A stretch of 64,000 bases of DNA from NCBI RefSeq assembly GCF_026011795.1, contig NZ_BRVS01000007.1, positions 124,001 through 188,000 of the forward strand. The letters are read 5' to 3'. The position numbers and the translations under genes are program-made. The notes under the pieces were generated by a model. That model saw only the letters and a program-made list of their open reading frames with translations, had not been told where the DNA came from and searched no databases. Source of the DNA: Arthrobacter mangrovi (GTDB taxonomy: Bacteria > Actinomycetota > Actinomycetes > Actinomycetales > Micrococcaceae). Below are positions 42,386 to 56,244 of this stretch, one piece after another; the stretch's first letter is position 1, and every line of letters starts with the position of its first letter.

Positions 42386-42897
42386 GATAGATCCTCATCG
42401 TTGTCCGTTACAGCAGGTACAAAAGTTCTTAGGTGCTCCAGCATGGGCCGCTTCTCGGCGGCATGCCGATTTCGGAAGGCGGTGTCCACGTCCCGGCCGC
42501 CGAGGGACCAGGTGATGACCGCGAGCCCGTCCTTTTCGACGAACTTGCCCACCATGCCGCTCTCGGTGCGGACGCCGCTGATGCCCGACGCCGGGAGGTA
42601 AAGGTCCGGGACGCCGCGGCGCTCGATCAGCACGCCCTGAGGATAGACCCGCAGCAGCGCGTTGGAGCGGATGCCGAGGGAGTGGACCGCGAGCCGGTCC
42701 AGCCAGTCCCCCGCCGTCGTCGTGACGACGTACTGCCCCTCATACGCCGCGACCGGCGCCGGCAGGTCCTCCGGCACCGCCGGCAGCGGCGCGACATCCT
42801 GCTGGCGCTTCAGCCGGTTGCGCCAGCCGAAGTAGACGAGCCCGACGAGCACCACCACCAGGCTCAGCGTGATCAGCCCGGGTCCCAGGTAGTCCAC
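42382..42897 (-). CDS. PH-like domain membrane protein of the pyr operon
   Basis: 171 residues, function unknown. One N-terminal membrane span ([18 protein letters not shown], 8-25), then a basic stop-transfer sequence and a soluble cytoplasmic domain with beta-strand pattern ([33 protein letters not shown]) that matches bacterial PH-like domains. It sits between pyrC (5 bp gap) and carA (4 bp overlap). The same position is occupied by a membrane protein gene in mycobacteria (Rv1382, as I recall). The fixed place in the operon suggests a role linked to pyrimidine synthesis, but nothing in the sequence tells which. Confidence 0.82.
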   Translation of the reverse strand: MDYLGPGLITLSLVVVLVGLVYFGWRNRLKRQQDVAPLPAVPEDLPAPVAAYEGQYVVTTTAGDWLDRLAVHSLGIRSNALLRVYPQGVLIERRGVPDLYLPASGISGVRTESGMVGKFVEKDGLAVITWSLGGRDVDTAFRNRHAAEKRPMLEHLRTFVPAVTDNDEDLS

Positions 42898-42902
42898 GGG
42901 CC

Positions 42903-44234
42903 CTACGCCCCCTCGGAGGTCAGCGGGGTATTGAGCGCGCCGTCGAGGACCGTGGGGTGGCCCCGGTAGAACGTGGCGACGACGCGGCCGGGCAGTTCCC
43001 TGCCGGCGAACGGCGAGTTGCGTCCCTTGGTGGCCATCCGCTGCGGGTCAACCTGCCAGCGCGCGGCGGGGTCGACCAGCGTGATATTCGCGGCCGAACC
43101 GGTTTCCAGCGGCTGTCCGTGGCCGGCGAGCTGCCCGATCCCGGCCGGAGCCGTGGACATCACCCGCGCGACGTCGTCCCAGCCGACCAGGCCTGACTCG
43201 ACCATGGTGTGCTGCACGACGGACAGCGCGGTTTCCAGCCCGGTCATGCCCATTGCCGCCTGCGCCCACTCGCATTCCTTGGCTTCGCTGGGATGCGGCG
43301 CGTGGTCGGTCCCGACGATGTCGATCGTGCCGTCGGCGAGGCCGGCCCGGAGCGCCTTGACGTCCTCGTCGGTGCGCAGCGGCGGATTGACCTTGTAGAC
43401 CGGGTCATAGCTGCGGACCAGTTCGTCCGTCAGCCACAGGTGGTGCGGCGTGACCTCGGCAGTGACCTTGATGCCTCGCTGCTTGGCCCAGCGGATGATC
43501 TCCACCGACCCGGCCGTGGAAACATGGCAGACGTGCAGCCGGGAGTCCACATGCTGCGCCAGCAGGACGTCGCGGGCGATGATGCTCTCCTCGGCGACCG
43601 CCGGCCAGCCCGTCATGCCGAGGACCGCGGACACCGCGCCCTCGTTCATCTGGGCCCCGTCCGTGAGCCGCGGCTCCTGGGCGTGCTGGGCGATGACGCC
43701 GTCGAACGCTTTGACGTACTCAAGCGCCCGGCGCATCAGGATCGGGTCGTGGACGCACATGCCGTCGTCGGAGAAGACCCGGACCCGGGCGCGCGAATCA
43801 GCCATGGCGCCCAGCTCGGCCAGCCGTTCGCCCGCCAGCCCGACGGTCACGGCGCCTACCGGCCGGACGTCCGTCCAGCCGGCCTTTTGGCCCAGGGTGA
43901 AGACCTGCTCGACGACGCCGGCGGTGTCGGCCACCGGAGAGCTGTTGGCCATGGCGTGGACGGCCGTGTAGCCGCCCAGCGCCGCGGCGCGGCTGCCGGT
44001 CTCGACGGTCTCGGCGTCCTCGCGGCCGGGCTCCCGCAGGTGGGTGTGGAGATCCACGAGGCCGGGAAGCGCGACCAGGCCGTCTGCGTCGATGACCTCC
44101 GCCCCGGATGCGCTGACGCCGGTACCGGTTTCGGCGATGATCCCGTCGCGGACCAGCAGGTCGGTGCGGTCTCCGCCGCCGATGGCGGCTCCCCGGATCA
44201 GGTAGGCCGCGGATGTTTCGGGTGCTGTGCTCAT
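42903..44234 (-). CDS. pyrC: Dihydroorotase
   Basis: Zinc amidohydrolase that cyclises N-carbamoyl-aspartate to dihydroorotate. 443 residues, class I. Metal motif [11 protein letters not shown] (HxH), further ligands in [10 protein letters not shown] and [10 protein letters not shown], and the catalytic aspartate in VGTDHAPHP. It ends 5 bp before the PH-like gene and starts in an ATGA overlap with the pyrB stop. Confidence 0.96.
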   Translation of the reverse strand: MSTAPETSAAYLIRGAAIGGGDRTDLLVRDGIIAETGTGVSASGAEVIDADGLVALPGLVDLHTHLREPGREDAETVETGSRAAALGGYTAVHAMANSSPVADTAGVVEQVFTLGQKAGWTDVRPVGAVTVGLAGERLAELGAMADSRARVRVFSDDGMCVHDPILMRRALEYVKAFDGVIAQHAQEPRLTDGAQMNEGAVSAVLGMTGWPAVAEESIIARDVLLAQHVDSRLHVCHVSTAGSVEIIRWAKQRGIKVTAEVTPHHLWLTDELVRSYDPVYKVNPPLRTDEDVKALRAGLADGTIDIVGTDHAPHPSEAKECEWAQAAMGMTGLETALSVVQHTMVESGLVGWDDVARVMSTAPAGIGQLAGHGQPLETGSAANITLVDPAARWQVDPQRMATKGRNSPFAGRELPGRVVATFYRGHPTVLDGALNTPLTSEGA

Positions 44235-45226
44235 CTGGTGGCCTCCTGGGTTGGTGCGGCGGGCGTGCTGTCGCCCGAGAGCAGCAGGTACAGCGCAGCC
44301 ATGCGTACGGAGACGCCGTTGCGGACCTGCTGGAGAACTGTGGAACGCGGCGAGTCGGCCGCCGCGGCCGAGATTTCCAGGCCCCGGTTCATCGGGCCGG
44401 GGTGCATGATGATGGTTTCCTTCGCGCCAGCGGCATCCAGCGCGGCGAGCCTCCGGTCATCGAAGCCCCAGCGGCGCGAGTACTCGCGGGTGGAGGGGAA
44501 GAACGCGGCATTCATCCGCTCGCCCTGCACCCGCAGCATCATCACGGCGTCCGGACCTCCGGCCAGCGTCTCGTCGAGGTCGTAGCTGACCGTGCAGGGC
44601 CAGTGCTCCACGCCGACCGGCAGCAGCGTGGGCGGCGCCACCAGCGTGACGTCCGCGCCCAGCGTGCGGAGCAGCCAGAGGTTGGACCGGGCCACCCGGG
44701 AATGCAGGACATCGCCGACGACGGCCACCTTCATGCCGGCCAGGTCGGTGCCCGCCGATCCGGTGCCGTTGACGCGTGCCCAGTTGCGCCGCATCGTGAA
44801 CGCGTCCAGCAGGGCCTGGGTGGGGTGTTCGTGCGTCCCGTCGCCGGCGTTGACGACGGCGGCATCGATCCAGTCCGAGGTCGCGAGGCGCGCGGGGGCG
44901 CCGGAGGCCCAGTGCCGGATAACGACGGCGTCCGCGCCCATTGCCTCGAGGGTCTGCGCCGTGTCCTTGAGCGACTCGCCCTTGGAGACCGAGCTGCCCT
45001 TGGCGGCGAAGTTGATGACGTCCGCCGAGAGCCGCTTCGCCGCGGCCTCGAAGGAGATCCGGGTGCGGGTGGAGTCCTCGAAGAACAGGTTCACCACGGT
45101 GCGGCCGCGCAGCACGGGGAGCTTCTTCACTTCCCGCTCGGATACCGCGGCCATTTCCTCTGCGGTGTCCAGGATCCGGATGGCCTCGGCCTTGTCCAGG
45201 TCTTCGGTCGAGAGCAAATGCCTCAT
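44231..45226 (-). CDS. pyrB: Aspartate carbamoyltransferase catalytic subunit
   Basis: Condenses carbamoyl phosphate and aspartate. 331 residues. Carbamoyl phosphate site [13 protein letters not shown], the lysine loop [10 protein letters not shown], and [13 protein letters not shown]; aspartate site near RVQGERM. No pyrI regulatory gene is present, as expected in actinobacteria. ATG 45226 overlaps the pyrR stop by 4 bp. Confidence 0.96.
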   Translation of the reverse strand: MRHLLSTEDLDKAEAIRILDTAEEMAAVSEREVKKLPVLRGRTVVNLFFEDSTRTRISFEAAAKRLSADVINFAAKGSSVSKGESLKDTAQTLEAMGADAVVIRHWASGAPARLATSDWIDAAVVNAGDGTHEHPTQALLDAFTMRRNWARVNGTGSAGTDLAGMKVAVVGDVLHSRVARSNLWLLRTLGADVTLVAPPTLLPVGVEHWPCTVSYDLDETLAGGPDAVMMLRVQGERMNAAFFPSTREYSRRWGFDDRRLAALDAAGAKETIIMHPGPMNRGLEISAAAADSPRSTVLQQVRNGVSVRMAALYLLLSGDSTPAAPTQEATR

Positions 45227-45813
45227 GCGCTCCAGTCCTCGATGACGACTTCGTTGACCGGCGCGCCGTCGCGGGCGTCGGTTTCGGCCAGCCGGACGCG
45301 GACCTTCTCGACCGAGGATGTCGGCAGGTTCTTGCCGACGTGGTCCGCCCGGATGGGCAGTTCGCGGTGCCCCCGGTCCACCAGGACGGCCAGGCGCACG
45401 ATCCGGGGCCGGCCGAGGTCCACCAGGGCGTCCAGGGCGGCGCGGATGGTCCGGCCGGAGTACAGGACGTCGTCGACCAGGACGACGACCTTGTCGTCGA
45501 TTCCGGAGGACGGCAGCTGGGTGGGCAGCGGAGCGCGGGTGGGCTGGCGCTTCAGGTCGTCCCGGAACATGGTGACGTCCAGCTGGCCGGTGATGTCGTC
45601 GGCCTTGACGCTGCCGTCGGCGGCCTCGATCTTGGCCGCGAGGCGGCGGGCCAGCGGAAAGCCGCGCCGCGGGATGCCCAGCAGGACGAGGTCTTTGGAG
45701 CCCTTGTTCGATTCAAGGATCTCATGGGCAATGCGAGTGAGTGCGCGGTCGATGTCCGCTTCGGCGAGAACTACACGTGATGACTGCGGCGAAACCGTGC
45801 CGGACGTGTTCAT
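45223..45813 (-). CDS. pyrR: Pyrimidine operon regulator PyrR
   Basis: UMP-sensing RNA-binding attenuation or translation regulator with weak uracil phosphoribosyltransferase activity. 196 residues. PRPP loop [19 protein letters not shown]-terminal [12 protein letters not shown] and [15 protein letters not shown] typical of the family. The start ATG 45813 is chosen for AAGGAGG upstream. First gene of the pyr operon; its leader contains the nested inverted repeats listed separately, a possible control site. Confidence 0.95.
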   Translation of the reverse strand: MNTSGTVSPQSSRVVLAEADIDRALTRIAHEILESNKGSKDLVLLGIPRRGFPLARRLAAKIEAADGSVKADDITGQLDVTMFRDDLKRQPTRAPLPTQLPSSGIDDKVVVLVDDVLYSGRTIRAALDALVDLGRPRIVRLAVLVDRGHRELPIRADHVGKNLPTSSVEKVRVRLAETDARDGAPVNEVVIEDWSA

Positions 45814-45839
45814 CTGATGCCGCCTCCTTCCCCGCCTCA

Positions 45840-45898
45840 CAGGACGGACTTAAAGGTTGGTTGCCCAACCAACGTACCACAGCGGAAGGACCGTCCTG
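45840..45898 (-). promoter_or_regulatory. Nested inverted repeats in the pyrR leader
   Basis: Inner perfect repeat GTTGGTTG-CC-CAACCAAC (45856-45873, plus-strand reading) inside outer arms CAGGACGG (45840-45847) and CCGTCCTG (45891-45898). On the minus strand it lies about 25-85 nt before the pyrR ATG. A -10-like TACGTT (45876-45871) overlaps the inner repeat. It could be a DNA operator or an RNA structure bound by PyrR; sequence alone does not decide. Confidence 0.6.
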
Positions 45899-45914
45899 CG
45901 CCCGGAACGGCCGA

Positions 45915-45941
45915 AGGTGGCCCCCGTCACGGGGACCACCT
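45915..45941 (-). terminator. Hairpin after nusB
   Basis: AGGTGG and CCACCT enclose a CCCCG-TCA-CGGGG stem with one mismatch between the parts. It lies 37 bp after the nusB stop. No U-tract follows on the minus strand, so termination strength is uncertain. Confidence 0.45.
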
Positions 45942-45977
45942 CCTGCACGGTTTTTCGGGCGCCGAACCGGCGTTCGA

Positions 45978-46400
45978 TCAGGCCAGCAGCGTGGGCTTGA
46001 GCTGCTGCAGCCGGCCCAGGAGACCGTTGATGAACGACGGCGATTCATCCGTCGAGAGGGTCCGCGACAGTTCCACTGCTTCACTGACCGCGACACCGTC
46101 GGGGACGTCGTCGTTGTACAGCAGCTCCCAGGTGCCCACGCGCAGGATGATCCGGTCCACGCTGGGCATGCGCTCCAGCGGCCATCCCTGCGAGTAGGTG
46201 GACAGGAACTCGTCGATGGCCGGCTGCATGGCCATGACGCCCTCGACGATGTCCACCGTGTAGGGATTGATGCTCTGGTCCGTCTTGTCACGCCGGTCGC
46301 GCAGGGCCTCGGTGGGCCGGACCGAGCGCTGCTCGGCCTCGAAGAGGATGTCGACGGCGCGGCGGCGGGCCTTGCCGCGGGCGGAAGTGGGTGCACTCAC
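45978..46400 (-). CDS. nusB: Transcription antitermination protein NusB
   Basis: With NusE binds boxA RNA to support rRNA antitermination. 140 residues, all-helical. N-terminal ARGKARRRAVDILFEAEQR, central MPSVDRIILRVGTWELL, and C-terminal SPSFINGLLGRL are the family's conserved blocks. Start GTG 46400 overlaps the last base of the efp stop. Last gene of the aro-efp-nusB run before the pyr operon. Confidence 0.95.
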   Translation of the reverse strand: MSAPTSARGKARRRAVDILFEAEQRSVRPTEALRDRRDKTDQSINPYTVDIVEGVMAMQPAIDEFLSTYSQGWPLERMPSVDRIILRVGTWELLYNDDVPDGVAVSEAVELSRTLSTDESPSFINGLLGRLQQLKPTLLA

Positions 46401-46963
46401 TAGTCGTTGACTCGTCCCAGGTAGTCGCCGCTGCGGGTGTCGACCTTGACCTTGGTACCGGTTTCCAGGAACAGCGGAACCTGGATCTGGTAGCCGGTCT
46501 CCACGGTGGCGGGCTTGGTTCCGCCGGTGGAGCGGTCGCCCTGCAGGCCGGGCTCCGTGTAGGTGATCTCCATGACCACGGACGCCGGCAGTTCGATGTA
46601 CAGCGGGGTGCCGTCGTGCATGGCGATGTTGACCTTGATGTTTTCCAGCAGGAAGTTCTCGTCGTCACCGACGACGGCGCCGGGTACGGTCACCTGGTCG
46701 TAGTCCTGGACGTCCATGAAGACGAAGTCGTCGCCGTCCTTGTACAGGTAGGTGTAGTCGCGGCGGTCCACCGTGGCGGTCTCGATCTTCAGGCCGGCAT
46801 TGAAGGTCTTGTCCTGGATCTTGCCGGAGACAACGTTCTTGATCTTGGTGCGCACGAAGGCGCCGCCCTTGCCCGGCTTGACATGCTGGAACTCGATGAC
46901 ATTCCACAGCTGGCCGTCCATGACCAGCACGGTCCCGTTCTTGATGTCGTTGGTTGTCGCCAC
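46400..46963 (-). CDS. efp: Elongation factor P
   Basis: Relieves ribosome stalling at polyproline stretches. 187 residues with three OB-like domains. The functional loop is [15 protein letters not shown], the KxPGKGGAF type with lysine at the tip. No epmA/epmB-type modification genes are in the window. Start GTG 46963 with a GAAAGAGAA site. 79 bp after aroB starts a new spacing, so a separate promoter is possible. Confidence 0.96.
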   Translation of the reverse strand: MATTNDIKNGTVLVMDGQLWNVIEFQHVKPGKGGAFVRTKIKNVVSGKIQDKTFNAGLKIETATVDRRDYTYLYKDGDDFVFMDVQDYDQVTVPGAVVGDDENFLLENIKVNIAMHDGTPLYIELPASVVMEITYTEPGLQGDRSTGGTKPATVETGYQIQVPLFLETGTKVKVDTRSGDYLGRVND

Positions 46964-47042
46964 AGTTTCTCTTTCGTCGATTCAAGCGCCAGAAAAGTTC
47001 ACGGATTATTCTACCCGCTCGGAAGCCGCCTCTCGTCGCGCC

Positions 47043-48685
<1,643 letters not shown>

Positions 48686-48695
48686 CAGGACGGCA

Positions 48696-49895
48696 CTAGC
48701 TCCCGATCGAGTCCAGCGACGCCGGGATGGCTTCGACATAGCTGCGGATATTCCGGGCGGTCTCGGCGAGGGAGTCGCCGCCGAACTTTTCCGTGACGGC
48801 CTCGGCCAAAACCAGCGCCACCATGGCTTCGGCCACGACGCCGGCGGCCGGCACCGCGCAGACGTCCGAACGCTGGTGGTGTGCCTTGGCGGCCTCGCCG
48901 GTGCTGACGTCGATGGTCTGCAGCGCGCGGGGAACCGTAGCGATCGGCTTCATCGCGGCGCGGACCCGCAGCGTGTCGCCGATGCTCATGCCGCCCTCGA
49001 TGCCGCCGGCGCGGTTGGTGGACCGGACGATGGTGCCGTGCTCGTCGCGGACAATTTCGTCATGCGCCTCGGAGCCGCGGCGGCCCGCCGTCTGGAAGCC
49101 GTCGCCCACCTCCACGCCCTTGATCGCCTGGATGCCCATCAGGGCAGCGGCCAGCCGCGCGTCCAGCCGGCGGTCCCAGTGGACGTAGCTGCCTAGTCCC
49201 GGCGGCAGCCCGTAGGCCAGCACCTCGACCACGCCGCCGAGTGTCTCGCCTTCCTTGTGGGCGGCGTCGACCTCCTGCACCATGGCCAGGGACGTTTCTG
49301 CGTCGAAGCAGCGCAGGGGATCCTCGTCCAGCGCGATCACGTGCCGCGGTTCGGGCACCGGACCGCCTTCCGGGACGGACACGCGGCCGAGGGACACGGT
49401 GTGGCTGACAAGTTCGATGCCGAGGGCCTTCAGGAAGTTCGCGGCCACGGTGCCCAGCGCTACGCGGGCGGCGGTCTCGCGGGCGCTGGCGCGTTCGAGC
49501 ACCGGGCGGGCTTCATCGAAACCGTACTTCTGCATGCCCGTGAAGTCGGCATGCCCGGGACGGGGCCGGGTCAGGGGGGCGTTGCGCGCGGATTCGGCCA
49601 GTTCGGCCGGATCGACCGGCTCGGCGGACATGACCTTCTCCCACTTGGGCCACTCGGTATTGCCGACCTGGATGGCGACGGGGCCGCCCTGGGTCAGGCC
49701 GTGGCGGACGCCTCCGAGGATGGTGACCTGGTCCTGCTCGAACTTCATCCGGGCGCCGCGGCCGTAACCAAGCCGGCGGCGGGCCAGGGCATCCTGGATA
49801 TCCGAGATGTGCAGTTCGACGCCGGCGGGGACGCCTTCGACAATTCCAACCAGGGCCGGACCATGGGATTCACCGGCGGTTAACCAACGCAACAT
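48696..49895 (-). CDS. aroC: Chorismate synthase
   Basis: FMN-dependent last step to chorismate. 399 residues. N-terminal [18 protein letters not shown], the central [14 protein letters not shown], and C-terminal [12 protein letters not shown] are the family signatures. The start ATG 49895 lies 32 bp after aroE, with no clear Shine-Dalgarno. Confidence 0.96.
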   Translation of the reverse strand: MLRWLTAGESHGPALVGIVEGVPAGVELHISDIQDALARRRLGYGRGARMKFEQDQVTILGGVRHGLTQGGPVAIQVGNTEWPKWEKVMSAEPVDPAELAESARNAPLTRPRPGHADFTGMQKYGFDEARPVLERASARETAARVALGTVAANFLKALGIELVSHTVSLGRVSVPEGGPVPEPRHVIALDEDPLRCFDAETSLAMVQEVDAAHKEGETLGGVVEVLAYGLPPGLGSYVHWDRRLDARLAAALMGIQAIKGVEVGDGFQTAGRRGSEAHDEIVRDEHGTIVRSTNRAGGIEGGMSIGDTLRVRAAMKPIATVPRALQTIDVSTGEAAKAHHQRSDVCAVPAAGVVAEAMVALVLAEAVTEKFGGDSLAETARNIRSYVEAIPASLDSIGS

Positions 49896-49927
49896 GCCAT
49901 CAATACTGCCATGCTTGCGGGGACCCT

Positions 49928-50833
49928 TCAGCGCCGGGAGGCACCGACCGCGTCACACATCACATTTGTGACTTCGGCAGCGTTCGTGAACCGCTCCCCG
50001 GCAAAGAGCCGCACCTGCTCCACGGCCTGGTAGATCAGCATCTCAAGCCCATGCACGACGATGCCGCCCTGCCGCTGCCATTCGGCGGCGATCGCGCTGG
50101 GCCACGGGTCGTACGCGGCATCGAGCAGCACTCCCCCGGGACGCCGCCTCGGCGCCCCGGCGAGCCGTTCCGCCAAAGAATCCGCTCCGTGCGGCGGCAG
50201 GGTGGAGATCACGGTGTCCGCTTCGGCAAGGGCTTCTGCCGCGGCATCCCAGCCGCGGACTTCAAGCGGGATGCCGAAGTGCGCGGCGACCGCCTCGACG
50301 CCGGACGCCTTGGCCGGGTCGCGGAGGCAAAGCGCCACCGAGGACGGCTCCAGCGACGCCAGAGCCGCGGCCGCCGCCGCCGCGGTGCCGCCTCCGCCCA
50401 GAATGAGGGCCGGGGCGCCGTCCTGCACGCCGGCGTGCCGCAGCGCCCCGATAATCCCGGCCACGTCCGTATTATGGCCGCTCAGCGAGACCCTGCCGCC
50501 GTCGTCGTACTCTGCCACCACGGTGTTGAGGACACCCAGGACCTGCACCAGCTCGCTGGTCCGGTCCATCAGCGGCACCATGGCCGACTTCAGGGGCATG
50601 GTGACCGAGAGGCCCGCCCAGCCCGGCTCGGAGCGCAGCGTCCGGATGAATCCGGGCAGCGCCTCGGGCGTGACGTCGATGGCGCGGTAGCTGCAGTCGA
50701 AGCCAATCAGCTCATAGGCTGCCCGATGGAGCGCCGGCGACTTCGAATGGCCGATCGGATGGCCCAGCACCGCTGCCCGGCATCCGCTGCGGCCCGAGCC
50801 GCCGGCGGGTGCGGCCGGCATGCTTAGTCGCAC
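49928..50833 (-). CDS. aroE: Shikimate dehydrogenase
   Basis: NADP-dependent reduction of 3-dehydroshikimate. 301 residues. Shikimate-binding [15 protein letters not shown], the catalytic lysine in [10 protein letters not shown], and the dinucleotide motif [16 protein letters not shown] (a run of alanines in place of the usual more varied helix). Start GTG 50833 behind GAGGGA, overlapping the mltG stop by 10 bp; ATG 50821 is an alternative. Confidence 0.93.
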   Translation of the reverse strand: MRLSMPAAPAGGSGRSGCRAAVLGHPIGHSKSPALHRAAYELIGFDCSYRAIDVTPEALPGFIRTLRSEPGWAGLSVTMPLKSAMVPLMDRTSELVQVLGVLNTVVAEYDDGGRVSLSGHNTDVAGIIGALRHAGVQDGAPALILGGGGTAAAAAAALASLEPSSVALCLRDPAKASGVEAVAAHFGIPLEVRGWDAAAEALAEADTVISTLPPHGADSLAERLAGAPRRRPGGVLLDAAYDPWPSAIAAEWQRQGGIVVHGLEMLIYQAVEQVRLFAGERFTNAAEVTNVMCDAVGASRR

Positions 50834-52053
50834 CGTCCCTCATCCTGCTCGCTGCACCACTTCAGGTATTCCTTGGTGTAGGCGTTGTGCTCTTCCAGCG
50901 TCTCGGAGAACTTGGTCTCGCCGGTGTCCAGGTTGACCGTGACCCAGTAGTAGTACGGCACGTCGTCCGGATTCGCGGCCGCGTCGATTGCCGGGCCGCC
51001 CGGGGAGTTGATCGGGCCAACCGGCAGGCCGGTATGCGCGTACGTGTTGTACGGGTTGTCCTTGTCCGCTTTCTCTTCCGGCGTGATGTCGTACCCCTTG
51101 CGGCCCAGGCCGTAGGTCACCGTGGCGTCGGACTGGATGAAGCCGTTGGTCTCCGTATTGTCCGGCTTCAGCCGGTTCTCGATGGCGCCCGCCACCGCCC
51201 CGTAGTCCGCCTCGCCCGCCTCGGCCTCGATGATGCTGGCAACCGTCAGGACGTCGTACTGCTGGTTCGGGTCGGTAATTCCGTCCTTTTCCAGCCGCTC
51301 GAAGGTGTTGTCGACCATGGTCTTGAGGATTTCCTCGGCGGTGGCCTCCAGCGGGAAGCGGTACTCCGCCGGGAACAGGTAGCCGTCCAGGTTCCGCGCC
51401 TTGTCCGGCAGGCCGAACGCGGCCGGGTCCTTGGCCAGGGTTTCAAACTCGCTGACGGCAATCCCGGTGCCCTTGGAGAGGGCCTCGAAAACCTCCTGCT
51501 GGCGCCAGGTCCGGTTGATGGCGGCGTAGTTTACGCCTTCTTCCTGGGCGAGGAGGACGCCGGCGGCGTCGGCTGCCTTCATCTGCCGCTTGAGCTTGTA
51601 CTCGCCGGGCTGGACTTCGCGTCCATCGGCCTGGTTGGCCAGTTCGTCGATGAACTTGTCCGAGGAGGCCACGACGTCCTGATCCACCAGCGAGCCGGCG
51701 ATCGCGAGCGGGCCGGCGCCCTGCTCGACGGTGACGGTCACCTCGCCCTCGCCCGGGCCCGGATAGTCCTTCAGGTCATTCATGCCGAGCAGGTTCTGCA
51801 GGAACAGGACCACGCCGACGAGGGCGCCGGCGAAGAGGCCGAAGACCACCAGCAGCGCGATATTGCGGCGACGCCGCCGCTGCCGCTTGATCTTGTTGCG
51901 CCGGCTGCGCTTGCGTGCCGGAGGTTCCGGATCGTAGTCGGGCCCCAATTCGCCCTCGTAGTCCAAGGCGTGCTCGGCCTCGAACTCGTCGAGCGATTGC
52001 CCGGCGGGCCGGTAGTCCGGATAAGGAGGGTTCTCCGGATAGCTTTTGCTCAC
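50824..52053 (-). CDS. mltG: Endolytic murein transglycosylase MltG
   Basis: Membrane-anchored lytic transglycosylase (YceG) that cuts nascent peptidoglycan. 409 residues. About 60 cytoplasmic residues, ending in a very basic patch (RKRSRRNKIKRQRRRRRN), precede one span (ALLVVFGLFAGALVGVVLFL). The YceG domain has the catalytic glutamate in ASIIEAEAGEADYG and the end motif GLPVGPINSPG. Start overlaps the ruvX stop (ATGA). Part of the conserved alaS-ruvX-mltG-aroE order. Confidence 0.95.
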   Translation of the reverse strand: MSKSYPENPPYPDYRPAGQSLDEFEAEHALDYEGELGPDYDPEPPARKRSRRNKIKRQRRRRRNIALLVVFGLFAGALVGVVLFLQNLLGMNDLKDYPGPGEGEVTVTVEQGAGPLAIAGSLVDQDVVASSDKFIDELANQADGREVQPGEYKLKRQMKAADAAGVLLAQEEGVNYAAINRTWRQQEVFEALSKGTGIAVSEFETLAKDPAAFGLPDKARNLDGYLFPAEYRFPLEATAEEILKTMVDNTFERLEKDGITDPNQQYDVLTVASIIEAEAGEADYGAVAGAIENRLKPDNTETNGFIQSDATVTYGLGRKGYDITPEEKADKDNPYNTYAHTGLPVGPINSPGGPAIDAAANPDDVPYYYWVTVNLDTGETKFSETLEEHNAYTKEYLKWCSEQDEGRCD

Positions 52054-52628
52054 CGCTTGTTCTCACCATCATTGTCATGTACGCGTGGAATCTCGGTCTC
52101 GTCTTCCCCTGGACCTGCGCCGGGCGCCTGGACAGGGTCCGGCGCGGCCACGGGGGTGCCCACGTCCCGTCCTTGCGCACGCTGCATATCCAGGGCGTGC
52201 TGCAGGATCTCCACTGCAGCGACCTGGTCAACAACTTTACGGTGGTCACGGCTGCTCATGCCAGCGCCGTGCAGCGTGCGGTGGGCGCTGACGGTCGTCA
52301 GCCTCTCGTCGACCAGGCTGACGGCCGTGTCCAGTCCGGCCGCCGAGAGCGCGGCCGCGAGCCGTTCGGCATAGTCGCGGGCCATCCGGGTGGAGGCCGA
52401 TTCCCCGCCACGCATGGTCCGGGGCAGCCCCACGAAGACCTGGACGGCGGAACGCTCCGCTGCTTCCTTCACCACCAGGCGAATGTCGCTGTCCTTCTTG
52501 GCGTCGCGCTTGAGCGTCCGGATCGGGGTCGCCAGGATGCCCGCCGGGTCCGAGCCGGCCAGGCCCACCCGGGCCTGGCCGACGTCGACCCCTAGCTTGC
52601 TGCCGGCGGGAGCGATTGCGCTGGACAC
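52050..52628 (-). CDS. ruvX: Putative Holliday junction resolvase RuvX (YqgF)
   Basis: RNase H-fold nuclease, implicated in Holliday junction resolution or pre-16S rRNA processing. 192 residues. KLGVDVGQARVGLAGSD carries the first catalytic Asp; further blocks are FVGLPRTMRGGES and LVDERLTTVSAHR, and the C-terminal acid in KVVDQVAAVEIL. It has a polar tail of about 40 residues beyond the usual end. Start GTG 52628, 10 bp after alaS with AAGG upstream. Confidence 0.92.
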   Translation of the reverse strand: MSSAIAPAGSKLGVDVGQARVGLAGSDPAGILATPIRTLKRDAKKDSDIRLVVKEAAERSAVQVFVGLPRTMRGGESASTRMARDYAERLAAALSAAGLDTAVSLVDERLTTVSAHRTLHGAGMSSRDHRKVVDQVAAVEILQHALDMQRAQGRDVGTPVAAPDPVQAPGAGPGEDETEIPRVHDNDGENKR

Positions 52629-52638
52629 GTTGTGCGCC

Positions 52639-55320
<2,682 letters not shown>

Positions 55321-55382
55321 GGTGCCTAATTACCCTTCCGGTGGTACAAAATGCGGCGAGCGGAAAGCTGCCGGAGAAAAAT

Positions 55383-55616
55383 CTAGCGCGTCCGGACGTC
55401 ATCTGCGGAATCGATGCCGAGCGCAACGCGGAGGTCCGCTTCCCGCTCGGTCATGCCTTCCCGCAGCGCGTTCGCGAAATCCGCGATGCTGTCGGCCACG
55501 CCCGCCACGGCGCGGTTAAGGCCCTCGGGGCCAATGGCCTGCTTGGCCGAGTTGAGTTTGCGCATGGCCAGGACGCCGATCGCGATGCCGGCGCCCATCC
55601 AGATGAGCCGCTTCAT
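55383..55616 (-). CDS. Small DUF6167-like protein next to alaS
   Basis: 77 residues. A short N-terminal hydrophobic helix (LIWMGAGIAIGVLAM, 4-18), then a helical soluble part with ADSIADFANALREGMTERE. Position and form fit the DUF6167 proteins found before alaS in actinobacteria; that assignment is from memory. ATG 55616 behind GGAGG. Function unknown; a membrane-tethered accessory to the adjacent DUF948 protein is possible. Confidence 0.75.
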   Translation of the reverse strand: MKRLIWMGAGIAIGVLAMRKLNSAKQAIGPEGLNRAVAGVADSIADFANALREGMTEREADLRVALGIDSADDVRTR

Positions 55617-55638
55617 AATGTGGTTCCTCCCTCAGCCG

Positions 55639-56016
55639 TCAGCGGCTGCGCCGGCCGCGGCCGGTGGACTTGGATCGGGCAGAGAAGGCGGTGCGCACAC
55701 CGTAGGAGAACGCCGCGACCTTGATCAGCGGCGAGCCGATCGTCGCCGCGACCAGCGAGGAGAGTGCCGAAACGTTGGCGGTCGCGTCCGATACGTTGGA
55801 CGAGATTCCGTCGACCTTCTTGAGCTGCTCGTTCGTGGTGTTGACCGTGGTGGTCACCTCATCGATCAGCGGGGTGGTCCCGTCGCTGATGGACCGGATA
55901 GTGGTGCGGAGCTCGTCGAAGACCTTCCCCAGCTTCAAGACCGGGACGGCCAGCAGGGCCACCAGCACGGCGAACACGCCCGCGGCGATCAGACCGGCAA
56001 TATCTCCACCTGACAT
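55639..56016 (-). CDS. DUF948 domain protein
   Basis: 125 residues. N-terminal membrane helix (IAGLIAAGVFAVLVALLAVPVL) followed by a long heptad-like helix (VFDELRTTIRSISDGTTPLI, VTTTVNTTNEQLKKVDGI), typical of DUF948 proteins, and a basic tail. ATG 56016 behind AAAGGAG. Its neighbours are rpsD upstream, separated by a terminator, and the DUF6167-like gene and alaS downstream. Role unknown. Confidence 0.85.
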   Translation of the reverse strand: MSGGDIAGLIAAGVFAVLVALLAVPVLKLGKVFDELRTTIRSISDGTTPLIDEVTTTVNTTNEQLKKVDGISSNVSDATANVSALSSLVAATIGSPLIKVAAFSYGVRTAFSARSKSTGRGRRSR

Positions 56017-56129
56017 GGAACTCCTTTGCAGTTTTGTGCGCGTCCCGCCCGGCCGTTCACGGCACTGGATTCGGCTGGCGACGTCGGTGCTTTGCGTCTG
56101 AAGTGCATCCGCACCTCATATGTACCTTA

Positions 56130-56173
56130 CCTACTGAACAGCCCGCGGCGCTTGCCACGGGCTGTTCAGTAGG
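56130..56173 (-). terminator. rpsD intrinsic terminator
   Basis: Perfect 16-bp inverted repeat, CCTACTGAACAGCCCG with CGGGCTGTTCAGTAGG, loop of 12 nt, 72 bp after the rpsD stop. The downstream side has no clear U-run. Confidence 0.8.
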
Positions 56174-56244
56174 GGTTCCGCTGCTGCGGTATCCAGTTGT
56201 CCGCAGCCGGTCCTCGTCAGACGGAGACCGGCTCCCGGCCGGGA

